NCBI GenBank assembly: GCA_008508345.1
Contig: QNGE01003290.1
Span: 24,198 to 88,197 of the forward strand
Direction: 5' to 3'
From: Paragonimus westermani
Taxonomy: Eukaryota > Platyhelminthes > Trematoda > Plagiorchiida > Troglotrematidae
DNA length: 64,000 bases
Under the pieces are notes generated by a model. The model made no database searches. It saw only the letters and a program-made list of their open reading frames with translations, and was not told where the DNA came from. A program made the position numbers and the translations under genes. Positions 12,181-23,893 of this stretch are shown here, piece by piece. Within the stretch, counting starts at the first letter, position 1. Each line of letters opens with the position of its first letter.

Positions 12181-15100
12181 ATTTTGTGAATGAACATGTA
12201 ATTGTCGAATCGCCCTTCTATATCTCCACAAGCTTACCCTTCGAACTAACTTCCCGTAGCAAAATTATTCCAAATCAGTTCACTATCCACTTTGTTGCCG
12301 ACAACCATACTTTGGCGCTTGACAGTCAGCATGCCGGACAGGATGAAACTGTACTAAAACAAATGAAACAGTGGCTTGATGCATGAGAAGTATTCTACAA
12401 GTGTCACGTAATCGATGGGCACCGAGATGTAGACAAGTGTCAATAGTTACTCGCTTCAATCATTTCAGTTGAATGACTATTTAGAAGAAGTATATCTGAA
12501 TATGCAGTGTGTTGTGAAGGAAAACGAGTGATCGTTCACGAAGTCATTCCATATCACCAATCCAACTTTGGTCAACTTCATTAGGGCTAAGCCGATTGAA
12601 TTTTATCAACCGAGCTTGTATAATTCACACTCGTTTACGCAGACTACTTGTACCGAGGCAAATTGATTTTGATGAGCTAGTACTTACAGAGCTTGTCTGT
12701 GGTAGATAAACTACGGCAAATGTTATCATCTTTCTATTCTGTTGGTAAGAGACCTAAAGGAGGCCTAGTGCCTCCAGCAACGAATACAACCAATTTAATA
12801 GATGCGCTTCCAATCGTCTAGTCCGGCTGCTGTTTGATATCAATGTCAACCACCCAAACAATGAGTATGCAGTTGGTCCTACCGGTGTAGGCGGATTCAT
12901 CCAACAGCTTGTTGTTTGTAAAATTGTGAAGTGGAGCACGTGGTTTAAAGTTGATAGGGCTTATAAACAGTGATACTGTGCGAATGAATCAAAAGAGATC
13001 AACTTATTCTTAAATGTGGGAGCGATTAACGATTGCAGCGATGAACGGTTTATCGATAACAAATAGGTGGTAGAGTAGATCCGAAGACATTATGGACACC
13101 AAATCAGGCCATACCACAATGGAACGTCAAGGCGGCAGATCAGAAATGAGCATAACACCAACAGGTGAATGAAACTTATAAATCACAGATGAGGTGTTTG
13201 TAGAGAATAAAGAAGCTAGGCAAACGTATTGATGGAAATTAGTAAGTCAGTCAAGGTGACCTCCCAAAATAGTTCAACATCATACAACAACGGACGTTAA
13301 CATGTCAGAATTTCTCATCAACTTTAAAACTGGAAACACCAAGTTTCATACGGGATGGACAATCGTAAACTATGAGGAATTAAATTTATGCTTCAATACG
13401 AATAAAACTACAAAGACATGATGAAACAGTTAACTACGTAGCATTGTTCAATTGGGTTTTCACGTTTATCAACAAAGTCAACGAAACGTGAAGGTGTACT
13501 AATGCAACGCGCGCAACCTCCCTCGTAGTGTTCGTTGGAGCAAATAAACCAAACTTAATTTTAGTGTTCAGGAAGGTTGGCCTTACAGACATCCCGTGTT
13601 CTGGTATGTTTTAGAAGGATTCCATCTACTGCTATGCTACGGTCCGTCTGCTACAACACCTGAGGTGTAGTGTTTGGTCGATCACTAACCTATTGTTAAA
13701 ACAACTTACCACCCACTGCCCGTCCTAGCATGCCATGCCTTCCACGCCCAATCGTCTGGTGAGAGGAGGTTTGTTACCGAGTGCTCCATTAGGTAGAGGA
13801 TTTTGTGGACGTTGATTAGGTCCTACTCCATGCGTTTGTCGTACACAGAAAGTAGACCTAATATCACTAAACTTCTTGGTTAAGTTATTTTCCAGTTTTA
13901 TTCTGCAGTGCACACGTAGGAACGCAGTCTCAGAATGAAGCCAGTTTGTCTGCTAAAATGAGATCCTGTTTCTATCAGGACAAAATCAGTATGTGCCATA
14001 CAGAGAAAAGTTTTGTTGGTTGCAGCAAAGCGCAGAATTACACAATTGCAACATGCTTCACTACCCACCTCTGACCAGAATGTACCACTTTCAACTGAAT
14101 TGATTACAAAACACGTCACAAATTGTTCTAACCTCATGCATAATCAATTTGTCAACGTTCTTACCATACTGCTCGACGAAACACTCACTGTCTGGCATCT
14201 TGAAGCTAAAATACGCAAGGCTAAGACACTCGTGGGACGGAGCATTACTCACCCAATCTAGAATTGGTGATATAACCTGAGATTTTGTTTTATACGTATC
14301 TTTCTCTCTCTCTCTCCCTCTAACCTAAACCATATATTTCATGTGTTGGACACTCGTCACTCTCCGAATCCGAGTATCTCAATTTCCGTATGTAAATCAG
14401 ACGCAGCATATGCAGGTGTGTCTGACTAGTGGATGGGATGGATGGGTGTAACGAGACAAAAGTTACCATTCCAAGCGATTGTATGAAAAGGTTTATGATA
14501 CGTTGTTTTGGTTTAACTGCATCCTTCCTTGGTTAAACAAATAAGGTGCACATTAACCACAACTGATAAGAGCACAATGCAAAATCATAAGCCACGAAAA
14601 TTTCCCCAATAGTTCAGTTTACAGTGGTTCTAAAAGGATTTTGGACGCTAAAGAGTTAGGCGCCTGGTTTAACACTAGAAAGGCCAAAAAAAGTGTTAAC
14701 ATCAAATTTCCTATTTTCACTTGAAATACGTTTAATTTCCGCGATTAGGGAAACGATTACTGTTGGACTAAGTATAGTGATTTACGTTTTCGAACCCCTA
14801 TAACTAGTCAATCTGTAAAATGTTCGAAAAAGACCCACCTGTGTACCATACTCGAAATTCACTACTACTGTGTTAATGTGTAGTACGACGTAAATTGAAC
14901 TGAACAACTTGCGTGTGAAAACCGTCAGCAGTTCTAAACGTCTGGAAGATTAAAACCTGGAAACGACGAACATGCTGAAAAAATTGGCGCTGTGCTACTG
15001 GTAACGGATGTGCATTCACTTCAGTCGTACAAAATGGTACCCGTCTGATTTGTTGCATAATTTCCCGTATTTCCTCACAAATGTTTAACAGTAAACAACT

Positions 15101-17064
15101 TCACAGATCAAGCGTCTTTCGTGGTCCCAACATCAACACATGAGTAAGCGAAGAGACTCCGTTGAGCAGACAAAAATGTATAGGTTAATATAGTAGATTA
15201 TCATATTAAATTCCAAGCGATGTGATTCAAAATAAAACTCACATTTAGACAGACCGTTTAATCCTGCTTGATTGTTACTAACTCCCCTTTTAAGATTGTG
15301 AGATAAAATCTCTGCTGCCTTGTCTGCACGCACGAACTACAAGGTGAACGTGGATAAACCAAGACTTATTAATGGAACTATTTTTGGTGGTCTTTTTTTC
15401 ACCGTGGTGAAAGCGTAACAATTAATGGATTGTGCTTTCGGTTAGGTCTATTATTCAAGGCAAGACTTGTGGAATTGTCAGTGGCAACATCGTACTTCTG
15501 GTCTAAGGATCTAGCCAGAGGTAATAATACAATATCTCTAAATCACCATTAGCCACACCACCATGGTGCCCCAAGAATGACATCACATCGTACGCTTCTT
15601 TGTAGCCAACTGAACCACCACATCACTGCAAGTAGGCACCACACTCAAAGTAGTTTAATCCTTGCTGTCAAGTTTCCATCACTAACCAATGGAAGGGCTC
15701 TTACTAGAGAAGCATTAACACATTATTCCCAGTTATCAGCCCATTCATACTTTTTGAACCAGTGTGGTAAAAAATCGATTTTGTGATGAAAAACATTAGT
15801 CAACCCCCAGTTGACCTATGCGTTTGAATGTAATAGTTCTGAGTAAAAAACTGTAGCTCAGTATCACTACTCAGCTTGTGGGGTACGACGGACGGATGGG
15901 CTGATGTGGATGTAGCCCTTAATTTGTCACCCGCTTACGAATGTGAGAGTGTTGGAGTCGAAGGTCCTCACCGTAGGACTACTTCTTTTTGCTTGCATAG
16001 AGGCGTCAAGATAGAATGTGCTGTACAGCATGCTGTGCAGCAGTGAGTGGTAATTCCTGTGTGTAAGTCGCGTAGAGGTGTGAGAGTAGTTGTAACAGTT
16101 TTCGTAGTCAAGAGCTGCGATAAACATTGAAGTAGGTAATGTGGTGTTGGAACGGACACTAACGTTGGTGACAAATTTGCAACCGCTAATCCTATCGTGC
16201 CGTGTCAGGCAGTCCTTAGCTGGCTTTCTGCCCGGCATTGATCAAATAAACAACTGCTTTTATGGCTCACACTGACCTGTGAAATGTGGGTCGAATGGGT
16301 ATCAATGTCTGGACACATTACATATTGGATAAGACATGTTGGAGTGCTTGCATCACAGGTTCAACAAAGTACTTAAAGGATGTGTATGAACGAACGCATT
16401 GGAGTCGTGACGATGAGTTTACTATGGTGTTACATCTGACCGGACAGCGACCTGTTAATTTTGGATGAAGTCATTCGAACCCCTACATTACATCCAACAA
16501 TAGCCAATAGATGAGTTCACCCGTGGTAGTAAGAAGCGATCTGGTTTTGGTGATTATTTTATTGATACAACAGTTAAATCGTTAAGTCGTACTTTACGCA
16601 AGCTGGTGTGGTATGTAATGAAGTCTGTTAGACGAAGTTCGCTTAACTTTGGGCAACTAGCTGGATGAGGTCAAATTAAGACGGGTTCTTGCCTTGTATT
16701 TCATGCTATGCATTTTTCAAGTAAACTGTTCGCACATAATACGTAACATCAACATCAACCTTCATAGAACCACAAAATGTGCACAACTCCTATATTCGAG
16801 TTATATTAAGCAAGCTGCATGAAATTTCCATCTCAGTAGACCACTACAGTGCATTTTCCGCCAAATGCACAGGTGTATGCTGTTTACACAATGAACCCCG
16901 ACAATGAAGACAAAGTGGTCACATTCGGGAGTGTTCTCCTCAACTCGCTGAATGGCTCCCCGGAATCAAAGATGAAGGGTTAGGTAAACAAGGTGAGCTG
17001 ATATCGGAATACACTAACTGCCGACAGCACAAGTTCTACGAATCGCTGAAGGCGGTTTTTTCGT
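12181..17064. other. No recognisable gene
   Basis: Short frames only. A TC-rich tract occurs at 14301-14321. Around 15980-16255 the sequence has some LTR-like character (an AATAAA-type word before the end), but I found no partner copy and do not call it. Confidence 0.4.
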
Positions 17065-18577
17065 CCATCCATCCAATCTACTAAAGCACTGATGGACGCG
17101 GACTCTGATACTTCGTGCACGCAGCCAGAGAACATCATGAGAGTTTGGCACAATCACTACGGTAGCCTATTAATTCGTCTTGCTACCACTGATTGGGCGG
17201 CCGTTAATAGCCTGTCAAAACAAAACACTAAATCTTCACTTTCTCTTGGTTCCTATTAAGCAGCCGTAGAGACAGCTATTGTAGGGCCACGATACAGAAA
17301 AGCTGTAGGTGAAAATCGATTACCAGGTGAAATTTTGAAGAATGGCGAACTAGTCTTGGAACATGATTTACTACAGTTGTTTCACTTCAGTTTGGAGCAG
17401 GATACACTATTTCAACAGTTCAATGACGCCATGATCGTACCTTGTTTAAAAGTAACAGGAGTAGGTAAATCACAAATAGTTAGCGGAGCATGAGTCTGCT
17501 TAGATGCGCTAGAGAGGTGCTAACCAGAATCCTGCTATACTGCACCAATGCGAAAATTTTGGAGGCCAGTGTTCCAAATCAACAGTGTGGATTCCACTCG
17601 AATCGTTGTGCGATTGGCATAGAGTGCTCCGCTAGGCAAATCCAGAAGTGTCGTGACTGCAACTAGACGCTGTATACCCCCCTCTATGGATTACAAAAGG
17701 AGTTTAAGGCAGTGAGAAAGGTGCCTGATAATTCTGGCTTTCTAGTTAACTTGACCAAGTTTGTTAAAATTTGACATAAGGGTACAAAGGCGAAGGTGAA
17801 ATCGTATTAGGATGATCAGGAGGTCCACGGTCCGGGCGGGCGGGCGCCTAAAGATTCATTGAGCAACAGCTTATTGGCCGTGAACTGAAGCGTGCGGTAC
17901 GTAACAGATCTACAGATTTGATAGGTCATGATGATGTCCGTTAATGCGCTGACCGTCTTGGACCATTAGGTCATGAAGGCATCCATATCACACCCGTCAA
18001 CGACGGAACGACAAGTACGTTAGGTTCAGGTAAAATGTGTCTGTCATTTATGTTTTTCCGTCCATCTCTATCAACTACCGCCATCGCTTGCCAGATCATC
18101 CACTGTCCCTGTCAGAAAATTAGATTATAGTAACCTGCCTTTTCTCTTCTACAGTTCTGCTGGTGCGTTGTATGGTTGAAGTTTCGTTCGATCGTCAATC
18201 CAAATCTCTTTTTTGTCCCTTTAGCATCATTCTGTCTCGAATACGAAATGTGCATTTTTATACCAAATTACCTCGGACCTTATATTTTTATACCTTTCTG
18301 TTCAGCTTAGATGGTGTCTCTCTAGTTTCGTTTCCGAGGGATGAAGGTTTCAATTTCCTACTGACCTACCATCTGATTAACAGGCAATGGCTGGGGCTGG
18401 ATCACAAAGTCCATCACACTTAGGCCTCCTCGTTTCATTCCTTTGGGTTTAGACCGGATACGTGTTGTATGAGTGGAACCACAAATGAGGCAGCACAAAC
18501 TAGTTATAGTGAGTGTTATACATAGATATCCTATGCTTTCGGTCACTGTGACAAGCTAATTCAGAACCGAATGCCGC
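17065..18577 (+). mobile_element. LINE relic, copy A (old)
   Basis: Translated piecemeal, this aligns with the better LINE copy directly downstream. TKALMDADSDTSCTQPENI corresponds to the linker before the RT. GEILKNGELVLEHDLLQLFH and DAMIVPCLK correspond to the conserved RT amino end (PVEILKNG, DAFIVPSFK in copy B). Later fragments match the NxQCGF region. Stops and frameshifts are frequent. The 3' part (about 18300-18577) matches the post-gap tail of copy B (20415-20692), with shared TTTCCGAG, ATTCCTT.GGGTTTA and a terminal GAATGCCGCCA-type block. The copy is therefore 5'-truncated but keeps its 3' end. It is no longer functional. Confidence 0.8.
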
Positions 18578-18792
18578 CAACAGCGTGTGTTTGTGTGTAT
18601 GGGTGTCGCCAGTCTACTAAAGCACTGGTAAGCATGGACACCGGCTATTCTTGCACCCAGCAGGAGGACATCATAAAAATATGGCGCAAACACTTCGGCA
18701 GCCTGCTAAACCGCCCTACTACAATTGATTGTGCGACTGTGAACAACCTGCCGTAACAATACGTCGGACCTTCGCTTGTTCTCACCACAGAT

Positions 18793-19469
18793 TTGCTGAA
18801 GTTGCAGAGGGCGATTGGTCAGCTGCGCAACGGGAAGGCTGCAGGCGAGGATGAGGTGCCAGTTGAGATCCTGAAGAATGGCAGACCGGCGTTGGAACGC
18901 GCGTTGCTCCAGCTGGTTCACTCCATCTGGGAGCACGACGCGATGCCGCAAGACTTTAAGGACGCCTTCATCGTACCCTCGTTCAAATGCAAGGGTAGCA
19001 AGCAGTGCGCCGAAAGCTACCGGGGTATCAGCCTTTTGAGCTGTGCAGGCAAGGTACTTGCCAGAATCCTCCTGAACCGTTTCGTTGCGAACGTTCTGGC
19101 GGTGAATGCTCCCGAGGAGCAGTGTGGATTCTGGGCGAGTCGGAGTACTATCGACCTGGTATTTGCTGCTCGACAGCTTCAGGAGAAGTGCCGGGAACGA
19201 AACCAGCCTCTGTATGCCATGTTCGTGGACCTCACCAAGGCTTTCGACTCCGTAAGCCGCGAGGCGCTGTGGACAGCGCTTGGTAAGTTTGGATGTCCAG
19301 GTAAGTTCGTCAATATGGTTAGATTGTTGCATGCGGGCATGAAGGCGAAGGTGCAATCGTGTGGATCGACCTCTGATGATTTCGACATCGTCACTGGCGT
19401 GAAGCAGGGTTGTGTTCTAGCCCCAGCCCTATTTAGTTTATATTTGACTGCGATGGTAACAGTTGCTTT
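18793..19469 (+). pseudogene. LINE reverse transcriptase, amino-terminal half
   Basis: An uninterrupted frame of about 225 codons encodes the fingers and part of the palm of a non-LTR reverse transcriptase, which copies element RNA at the nicked target. Visible blocks in order are GKAAGEDEVPVEILK, AESYRGISLLSCAGKVLAR, EQCGFWASRSTIDLVF, the catalytic motif A block FVDLTKAFDSV (first Asp), and GVKQGCVLAPALFSLY. The catalytic FADD/YADD block would lie in the following N gap. A stop separates this frame from in-frame linker upstream, and the element lacks its 5' part, so it is a defective copy even if the RT itself is well kept. The long open frame through the gap is an artefact of the Ns. Confidence 0.85.
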
Positions 19470-20406
19470 NNNNNNNNNNNNNNNNNNNNNNNNNNNNNNN
19501 NNNNNNNNNNNNNNNNNNNNNNNNNNNNNNNNNNNNNNNNNNNNNNNNNNNNNNNNNNNNNNNNNNNNNNNNNNNNNNNNNNNNNNNNNNNNNNNNNNNN
19601 NNNNNNNNNNNNNNNNNNNNNNNNNNNNNNNNNNNNNNNNNNNNNNNNNNNNNNNNNNNNNNNNNNNNNNNNNNNNNNNNNNNNNNNNNNNNNNNNNNNN
19701 NNNNNNNNNNNNNNNNNNNNNNNNNNNNNNNNNNNNNNNNNNNNNNNNNNNNNNNNNNNNNNNNNNNNNNNNNNNNNNNNNNNNNNNNNNNNNNNNNNNN
19801 NNNNNNNNNNNNNNNNNNNNNNNNNNNNNNNNNNNNNNNNNNNNNNNNNNNNNNNNNNNNNNNNNNNNNNNNNNNNNNNNNNNNNNNNNNNNNNNNNNNN
19901 NNNNNNNNNNNNNNNNNNNNNNNNNNNNNNNNNNNNNNNNNNNNNNNNNNNNNNNNNNNNNNNNNNNNNNNNNNNNNNNNNNNNNNNNNNNNNNNNNNNN
20001 NNNNNNNNNNNNNNNNNNNNNNNNNNNNNNNNNNNNNNNNNNNNNNNNNNNNNNNNNNNNNNNNNNNNNNNNNNNNNNNNNNNNNNNNNNNNNNNNNNNN
20101 NNNNNNNNNNNNNNNNNNNNNNNNNNNNNNNNNNNNNNNNNNNNNNNNNNNNNNNNNNNNNNNNNNNNNNNNNNNNNNNNNNNNNNNNNNNNNNNNNNNN
20201 NNNNNNNNNNNNNNNNNNNNNNNNNNNNNNNNNNNNNNNNNNNNNNNNNNNNNNNNNNNNNNNNNNNNNNNNNNNNNNNNNNNNNNNNNNNNNNNNNNNN
20301 NNNNNNNNNNNNNNNNNNNNNNNNNNNNNNNNNNNNNNNNNNNNNNNNNNNNNNNNNNNNNNNNNNNNNNNNNNNNNNNNNNNNNNNNNNNNNNNNNNNN
20401 NNNNNN
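19470..20406. other. Assembly gap (937 N)
   Basis: A run of N inside LINE copy B, between the GVKQGC block of the RT and the 3' untranslated tail. Frames spanning it cannot be interpreted. The missing RT carboxy half would plausibly occupy about this length. Confidence 0.98.
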
Positions 20407-20692
20407 AGTGTAGATCTCGTCATTGCAGCCTCTCTCTGTTTAGTTTCCGAGAGATAAGAGTTTCCTTTCCTTATTAGCCAATCAAGTGGCTAACCAGCAT
20501 TGGCCGGCTGGACAGAAAGGCCCCACTGGCACACCTCCCGGTCTTATTCCTTCGGGTTTACACTGGACATGTGGTGTGTGCGTGGAACCGCAAGTGCTGC
20601 GGCGCAAGCCAATTTCGGTGATTGTTAAGCGCAGGCGTCCTTTTGCTTCGGCCGCTGTGACAGACTAATCCGAATCGGATGCCGCCATGTGT

Positions 20693-22015
20693 GTGTCGAG
20701 ATCGACCGCCCGTGATTTGTGGGTTGCATCGTGTACAATGGTGAGTGCCATGTTAGGAGAACAGATACCACATAAATTCTTGATTTAGTTTTTCTCACTT
20801 TACTCATTTGCATGACTGAATGCAAGCAAATGATCGACACTAAGTATGTGCAGCCTTCCAAAGTGTTGTACTCATCAAGAGTCACAGACTTTGGAATGTT
20901 CACACTGTTCACTTGCATCAATCCTATCGTATGTATCTGTCTGCATCTAGTAGGTTGAAAATTGGCACTCTGTACTGTATCCCCACTTTCCCTTTTGACA
21001 CGTGTTCAGGGTCTTTGTGCCGCAAGCAGTACGGTAAGTGGCAGCTGGCTGCAGAGCGCGAGTAATCTACACTCGTTCAACCGAATGTTTTAACGGTGGT
21101 AACGCCCAAGCCCACGACAATTGGTTGTTTCCTGAGTATAGTGTGCCTGTCCGTGTATGGGTTCACGTTGAGTGAACCAGTAATTTATGCTGTGTCGCGA
21201 TGTGAACCAACATTCTGTAAACGTTGGAAACCGTTTATCAGTCGATGACATACCAAATATTTTTGAAATAATTACTGAGTTATGTGTTACACAGAATTTT
21301 GTGACCAGATTGCTTTGGGTCCAGAAAGACAGTCTGAAACGTACGTACATATGAAGGATTGATTAAGGGGCAACCGGGTAAAAAGACGTCATCCAATGGA
21401 CCCCATTACAAAGTGGACCAAATTTTGATGCCACCAACGATAATACGTCTCAACGGTTCGCATATATGAGCGTAAAAACATGCGAGACCCTATATACCAC
21501 TAGGCAGTGTTTTACCGATGTGAAAGTTGAAAGGTTCACGGTGTCCAATGTTTGGCTACGACCAGTACGTTACTGTCCGATAAAGAAGACAGTGGATTTC
21601 GGTGGTAAATTCTTGCGTTGCGTCACTACAGAAGACCGACGCTTTCAAAAAGACGTAGACATGAGCATCGTTGGGTGAAATTGTAACGGCTCAGTGCCGT
21701 GCGCCGAACAGATAGCCCAACCCAAAGAATCTATTAACCCCGCGTTTGGTCAAAATGAACCGCACCTTAATGCCCTACACGTGCACCAACCCCTGCACAC
21801 TCTCAAGGCCACAGACCCATATCACGCACTGCACAGGCTAGCACGTGATCCGACGGTTCCGGTCCAGTCTGCACACGCCCAGCTGAGTTTCCTACCGCCA
21901 CTCGCCCGACGGACAGCCAGCCTTTCCCTCAACGATACGAGTACCAGCCGCACGCACACACACGCTTTTGGTTGTGTGTTAATCTGCACGCATGGTGCTC
22001 ATAAGCGTAAACGCA
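20693..22015. other. No recognisable gene
   Basis: Short frames only. The 125-codon frame at 21694-22071 (+) runs into gag-related repeat sequence and has a biased His/Pro-rich composition with no domain that I recognise. Confidence 0.4.
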
Positions 22016-22560
22016 GGCTGGAACTGCCTGCAGTAGTGAGAATCAATGCACAAATTGGCCACAGACACTGACGCCATGGTGCGACAACCCTGCCCACTGT
22101 CAGGAGGTGATAACGCGGTCCAAGAGCAACTGGATTGGCCCCAAGAACGACGCTGCTGTTCACGTTGTGTCAATGCGGACAACGTTGGCAACAGGCCCGT
22201 CGAAGTTGGACAGTGGGTTAGAACGATGCATGCCGATTGATCAGTTCTGGAGGGAGTGCCAACGCCAGTCCGAGAGTAGCTCAAGGTTGTTCTCATCACA
22301 CGTGCGCTGATACTGGAGGAGTTGGCAGATGCGGCTTGTCCCTTGGTGGCAAAAGACTACCTAGTGGTCATCGAGCTGAAAACAATAGAACCAGATAAAT
22401 GCGTGATCTTCGAATCGCAACGTGAAAGCCCATTCAAGAAGTGACGGCTTTGAAAATGGGAAGAAGGAGAACATTTGAAGTAGCGTATGCCGCGGATGCG
22501 AGAGGATTGAACACCAACAGCGACTTCATCTACTGGGCTAGAGAAAGCGATACTTAAATA
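22016..22560 (+). pseudogene. Gag relic (family A), copy 2
   Basis: Nucleotide alignment to the gag at 3932-4640 is good through the centre. A frame at 22107-22310 matches the segment around KGARLGPGGDALVYAISLR, in decayed form. From about 22235 other frames read DQFLEGVPTPVRE and VVLITRALILEELAD, matching DGVPPTVRDQLRVALITQ of copy 1. A degraded CCHC region follows near 22480-22510. Several frameshifts. It is followed by a block (22565-22640) that begins like the inverted-repeat element at 23366. Confidence 0.72.
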
Positions 22561-22564
22561 AACA

Positions 22565-22640
22565 GTACTTACATTCGGATAAGCATTAAGTTCGACCTAC
22601 TTCGTAAGCTTCGGTTAGGTGCACTATTGTTCATCACTCA
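22565..22640 (+). repeat. End of inverted-repeat element (IRE), partial
   Basis: Begins ACATTCGGATAAGCATT and continues with CTACTTCGTAAGC, matching the left end of the element at 23366-23893. As there, it directly follows a gag carboxy end, so the gag-end plus IRE-left-end unit is repeated in tandem about 800 bp apart. Confidence 0.6.
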
Positions 22641-23149
22641 TAAGCTATTCCGAAATGAATTATTTAAATGAATTAAAACTTGTTCCGTTAAATGTAATCG
22701 CAAATCAATCATCTATGCAATGGGATGGAATCCAACACATATGGCTCACGTAAGCCAGATCTACTGAACGGCCCATTTAATACATCCACGCTGTCCCGAG
22801 TACAAGCTTACCTCGGCGTTGTCATCATGCTGCAAACACACTGACGAAAGATGTACGCACATGTCCATGTGTCATCGTCTCACACTCAACCCAAAACCAT
22901 CACCTGACTCACCGGAATGAATTATTAGCAACAATGCTTGCTCAAATGTTTCCATGTCCACGGCGTGTGCTCTGTAAAGTGGTTGCTGTGTGAATAAACC
23001 AGTCAGTCGCCAAGTTCGAACAATTTGTGGAAAGTCGGTGATTTGCTCTAACGGTGACGATCCATTCCTGATAAGGAAACTTATTCAGACCTGGTCTGCA
23101 AATCACTATACTCGTTTGTTGTGCAGAATGACAGAGCAGATGTTTGAAG

Positions 23150-23370
23150 GCGATAGCCGCATACAAGCGCAGCCTGAAACTGACTGCAATAGTGAGAATC
23201 AAGGCACAAATTGGCCACAGGCACTGACCTCATGGTGCGACAGTGGTGGCTTTGAAGATGAGGAGGAAGGAGGACATTTGAAGTCGTATGTGCCGCGGAT
23301 GCGGGAGAATTGAACACCAACAACGATTTCATCCAGTGGGCAAGAGAACGCGGTATTTAACTAAACAGTC
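23150..23370 (+). pseudogene. Gag carboxy-terminal relic with internal deletion (family A), copy 3
   Basis: Aligns with copy 2 on both sides of a deletion. The block ATCAAGGCACAAATTGGCCA matches 22043-22062, and TGGTGGCTTTGAAGATGAGG matches TGACGGCTTTGAAAATGGG of copy 2. About 340 bp of gag between these blocks (22094-22437) is missing. It ends in a degraded zinc-knuckle region followed by the IRE left end. An identical inverted copy is at 63354-63574. Confidence 0.65.
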
Positions 23371-23893
23371 CGTACATTCGGATAAGCATTTCGTTCGGTC
23401 TACTTCGTAAGCAACCACTAGACTCGAGTTTCGTGCTTATTAGAGCTCATCATCACTAGTGCATATTCTTGTTCGAACCAAAATTCGCACTCCGACCCAT
23501 CATCTAAATCCCACAATTCAATCCAAACTACATATGTTGCTCAGTTGGTTCAATGAAGTCCGTGACTTCAACATAACTGAGAATTTACTGATCTCAGAGT
23601 TGTCGATTGTAGGTAACAGGATAGACACTGTGTCTCCAATCGAGACGATCGGGCAATCTGAACACTACTCACACAAAGTTGCAGTTGGGCGTTTAGATGT
23701 GAGTGATCGGTCACGCCCAGTGTGAGGTTACTGGTGTTGTGGTTTACACTCTAGTCACAAAAACACGAGGGTCTGAGTTCAAGTACAGGTTCGGCCAAGG
23801 ATATACATTACTGTTGAGTTATAATAAGGGCAAAACTTGAGTCTAGTGCTTCCTTAAAAAGTGAGTCAACCGGAGAGCTTTTCTGAATGTAAG
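23366..23893 (+). mobile_element. Inverted-repeat element (IRE), MITE-like
   Basis: The first about 105 bp (ACATTCGGATAAGC ... TTCGAACC) is an imperfect inverted repeat of the last about 105 bp (GGCCGAACC-complement ... ACATTCAGAAAAGC), about 70% identical by eye. The interior is about 310 bp without a transposase. Isolated ends of the same family are seen at 22565-22640 and 27246-27390, possibly 59085-59190. This is the shape of a non-autonomous DNA transposon or foldback element; I could not identify a target-site duplication. In the 62-64 kb copy it lies between gag and protease, i.e. it interrupted a family A element. Confidence 0.55.
23721..23795 (+). repeat. tRNA-like (pol III box A/B) segment inside the IRE
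   Basis: TGGTGTTGTGG resembles a pol III box A (TRGCNNAGTGG type). About 40 bp later GAGTTCAAGTAC resembles a box B (GGTTCRANTCC type). That spacing is normal for tRNA-derived SINEs. No cloverleaf can be drawn convincingly, so this is a weak SINE-like call, not a tRNA gene. Confidence 0.3.

Larger units (their letters stand above)
18585..20692 (+). mobile_element. LINE, copy B (younger, 5'-truncated, gapped)
   Basis: A second copy of the same LINE begins within about 10 bp of the 3' end of copy A, in the same orientation. Its start (TCTACTAAAGCACTG) is also the start of the homology in copy A, so both may be truncated near the same place. Contents: linker, RT (18793-19469), a 937 bp assembly gap, then the 3' untranslated tail (20407-20692). 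The tail ends in ATGCCGCCA followed by a TG-rich stretch. No apurinic-type endonuclease is present. Clade is not determined; the RT resembles those of CR1/RTE/Jockey-type elements. Confidence 0.82.
22724..23808 (+). repeat. Arm 1 of a 1,085 bp perfect inverted duplication
   Basis: Every position x here pairs with 86724-x on the other strand (62916-64000). I checked the segments piece by piece and found no mismatch or indel until 23809/62915. The match reaches the last base of the window, so the true length is unknown. The arm contains a gag carboxy-terminal relic and most of an inverted-repeat element. Beyond 23808 homology continues at about 93% for 100 bp and then drops. Either a recent duplication or gene conversion, or an assembly artefact. 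Confidence 0.92.

Noticed and set aside
18793..20457. A single 554-codon frame across the first N gap
   Set aside because: Ns are translated as unknown residues, so the frame after the gap is arbitrary. Post-gap sequence matches the 3' untranslated tail of LINE copy A, not coding sequence.
22990..23313. A 107-codon frame, also in both arms
   Set aside because: It runs through a decayed gag end in the wrong frame; identity comes from the duplication.
23459..23725. An 88-codon frame conserved perfectly in both inverted arms
   Set aside because: All bases of the arms are identical, including non-coding parts and other frames, so identity does not show selection. It lies in the IRE interior with no motif.
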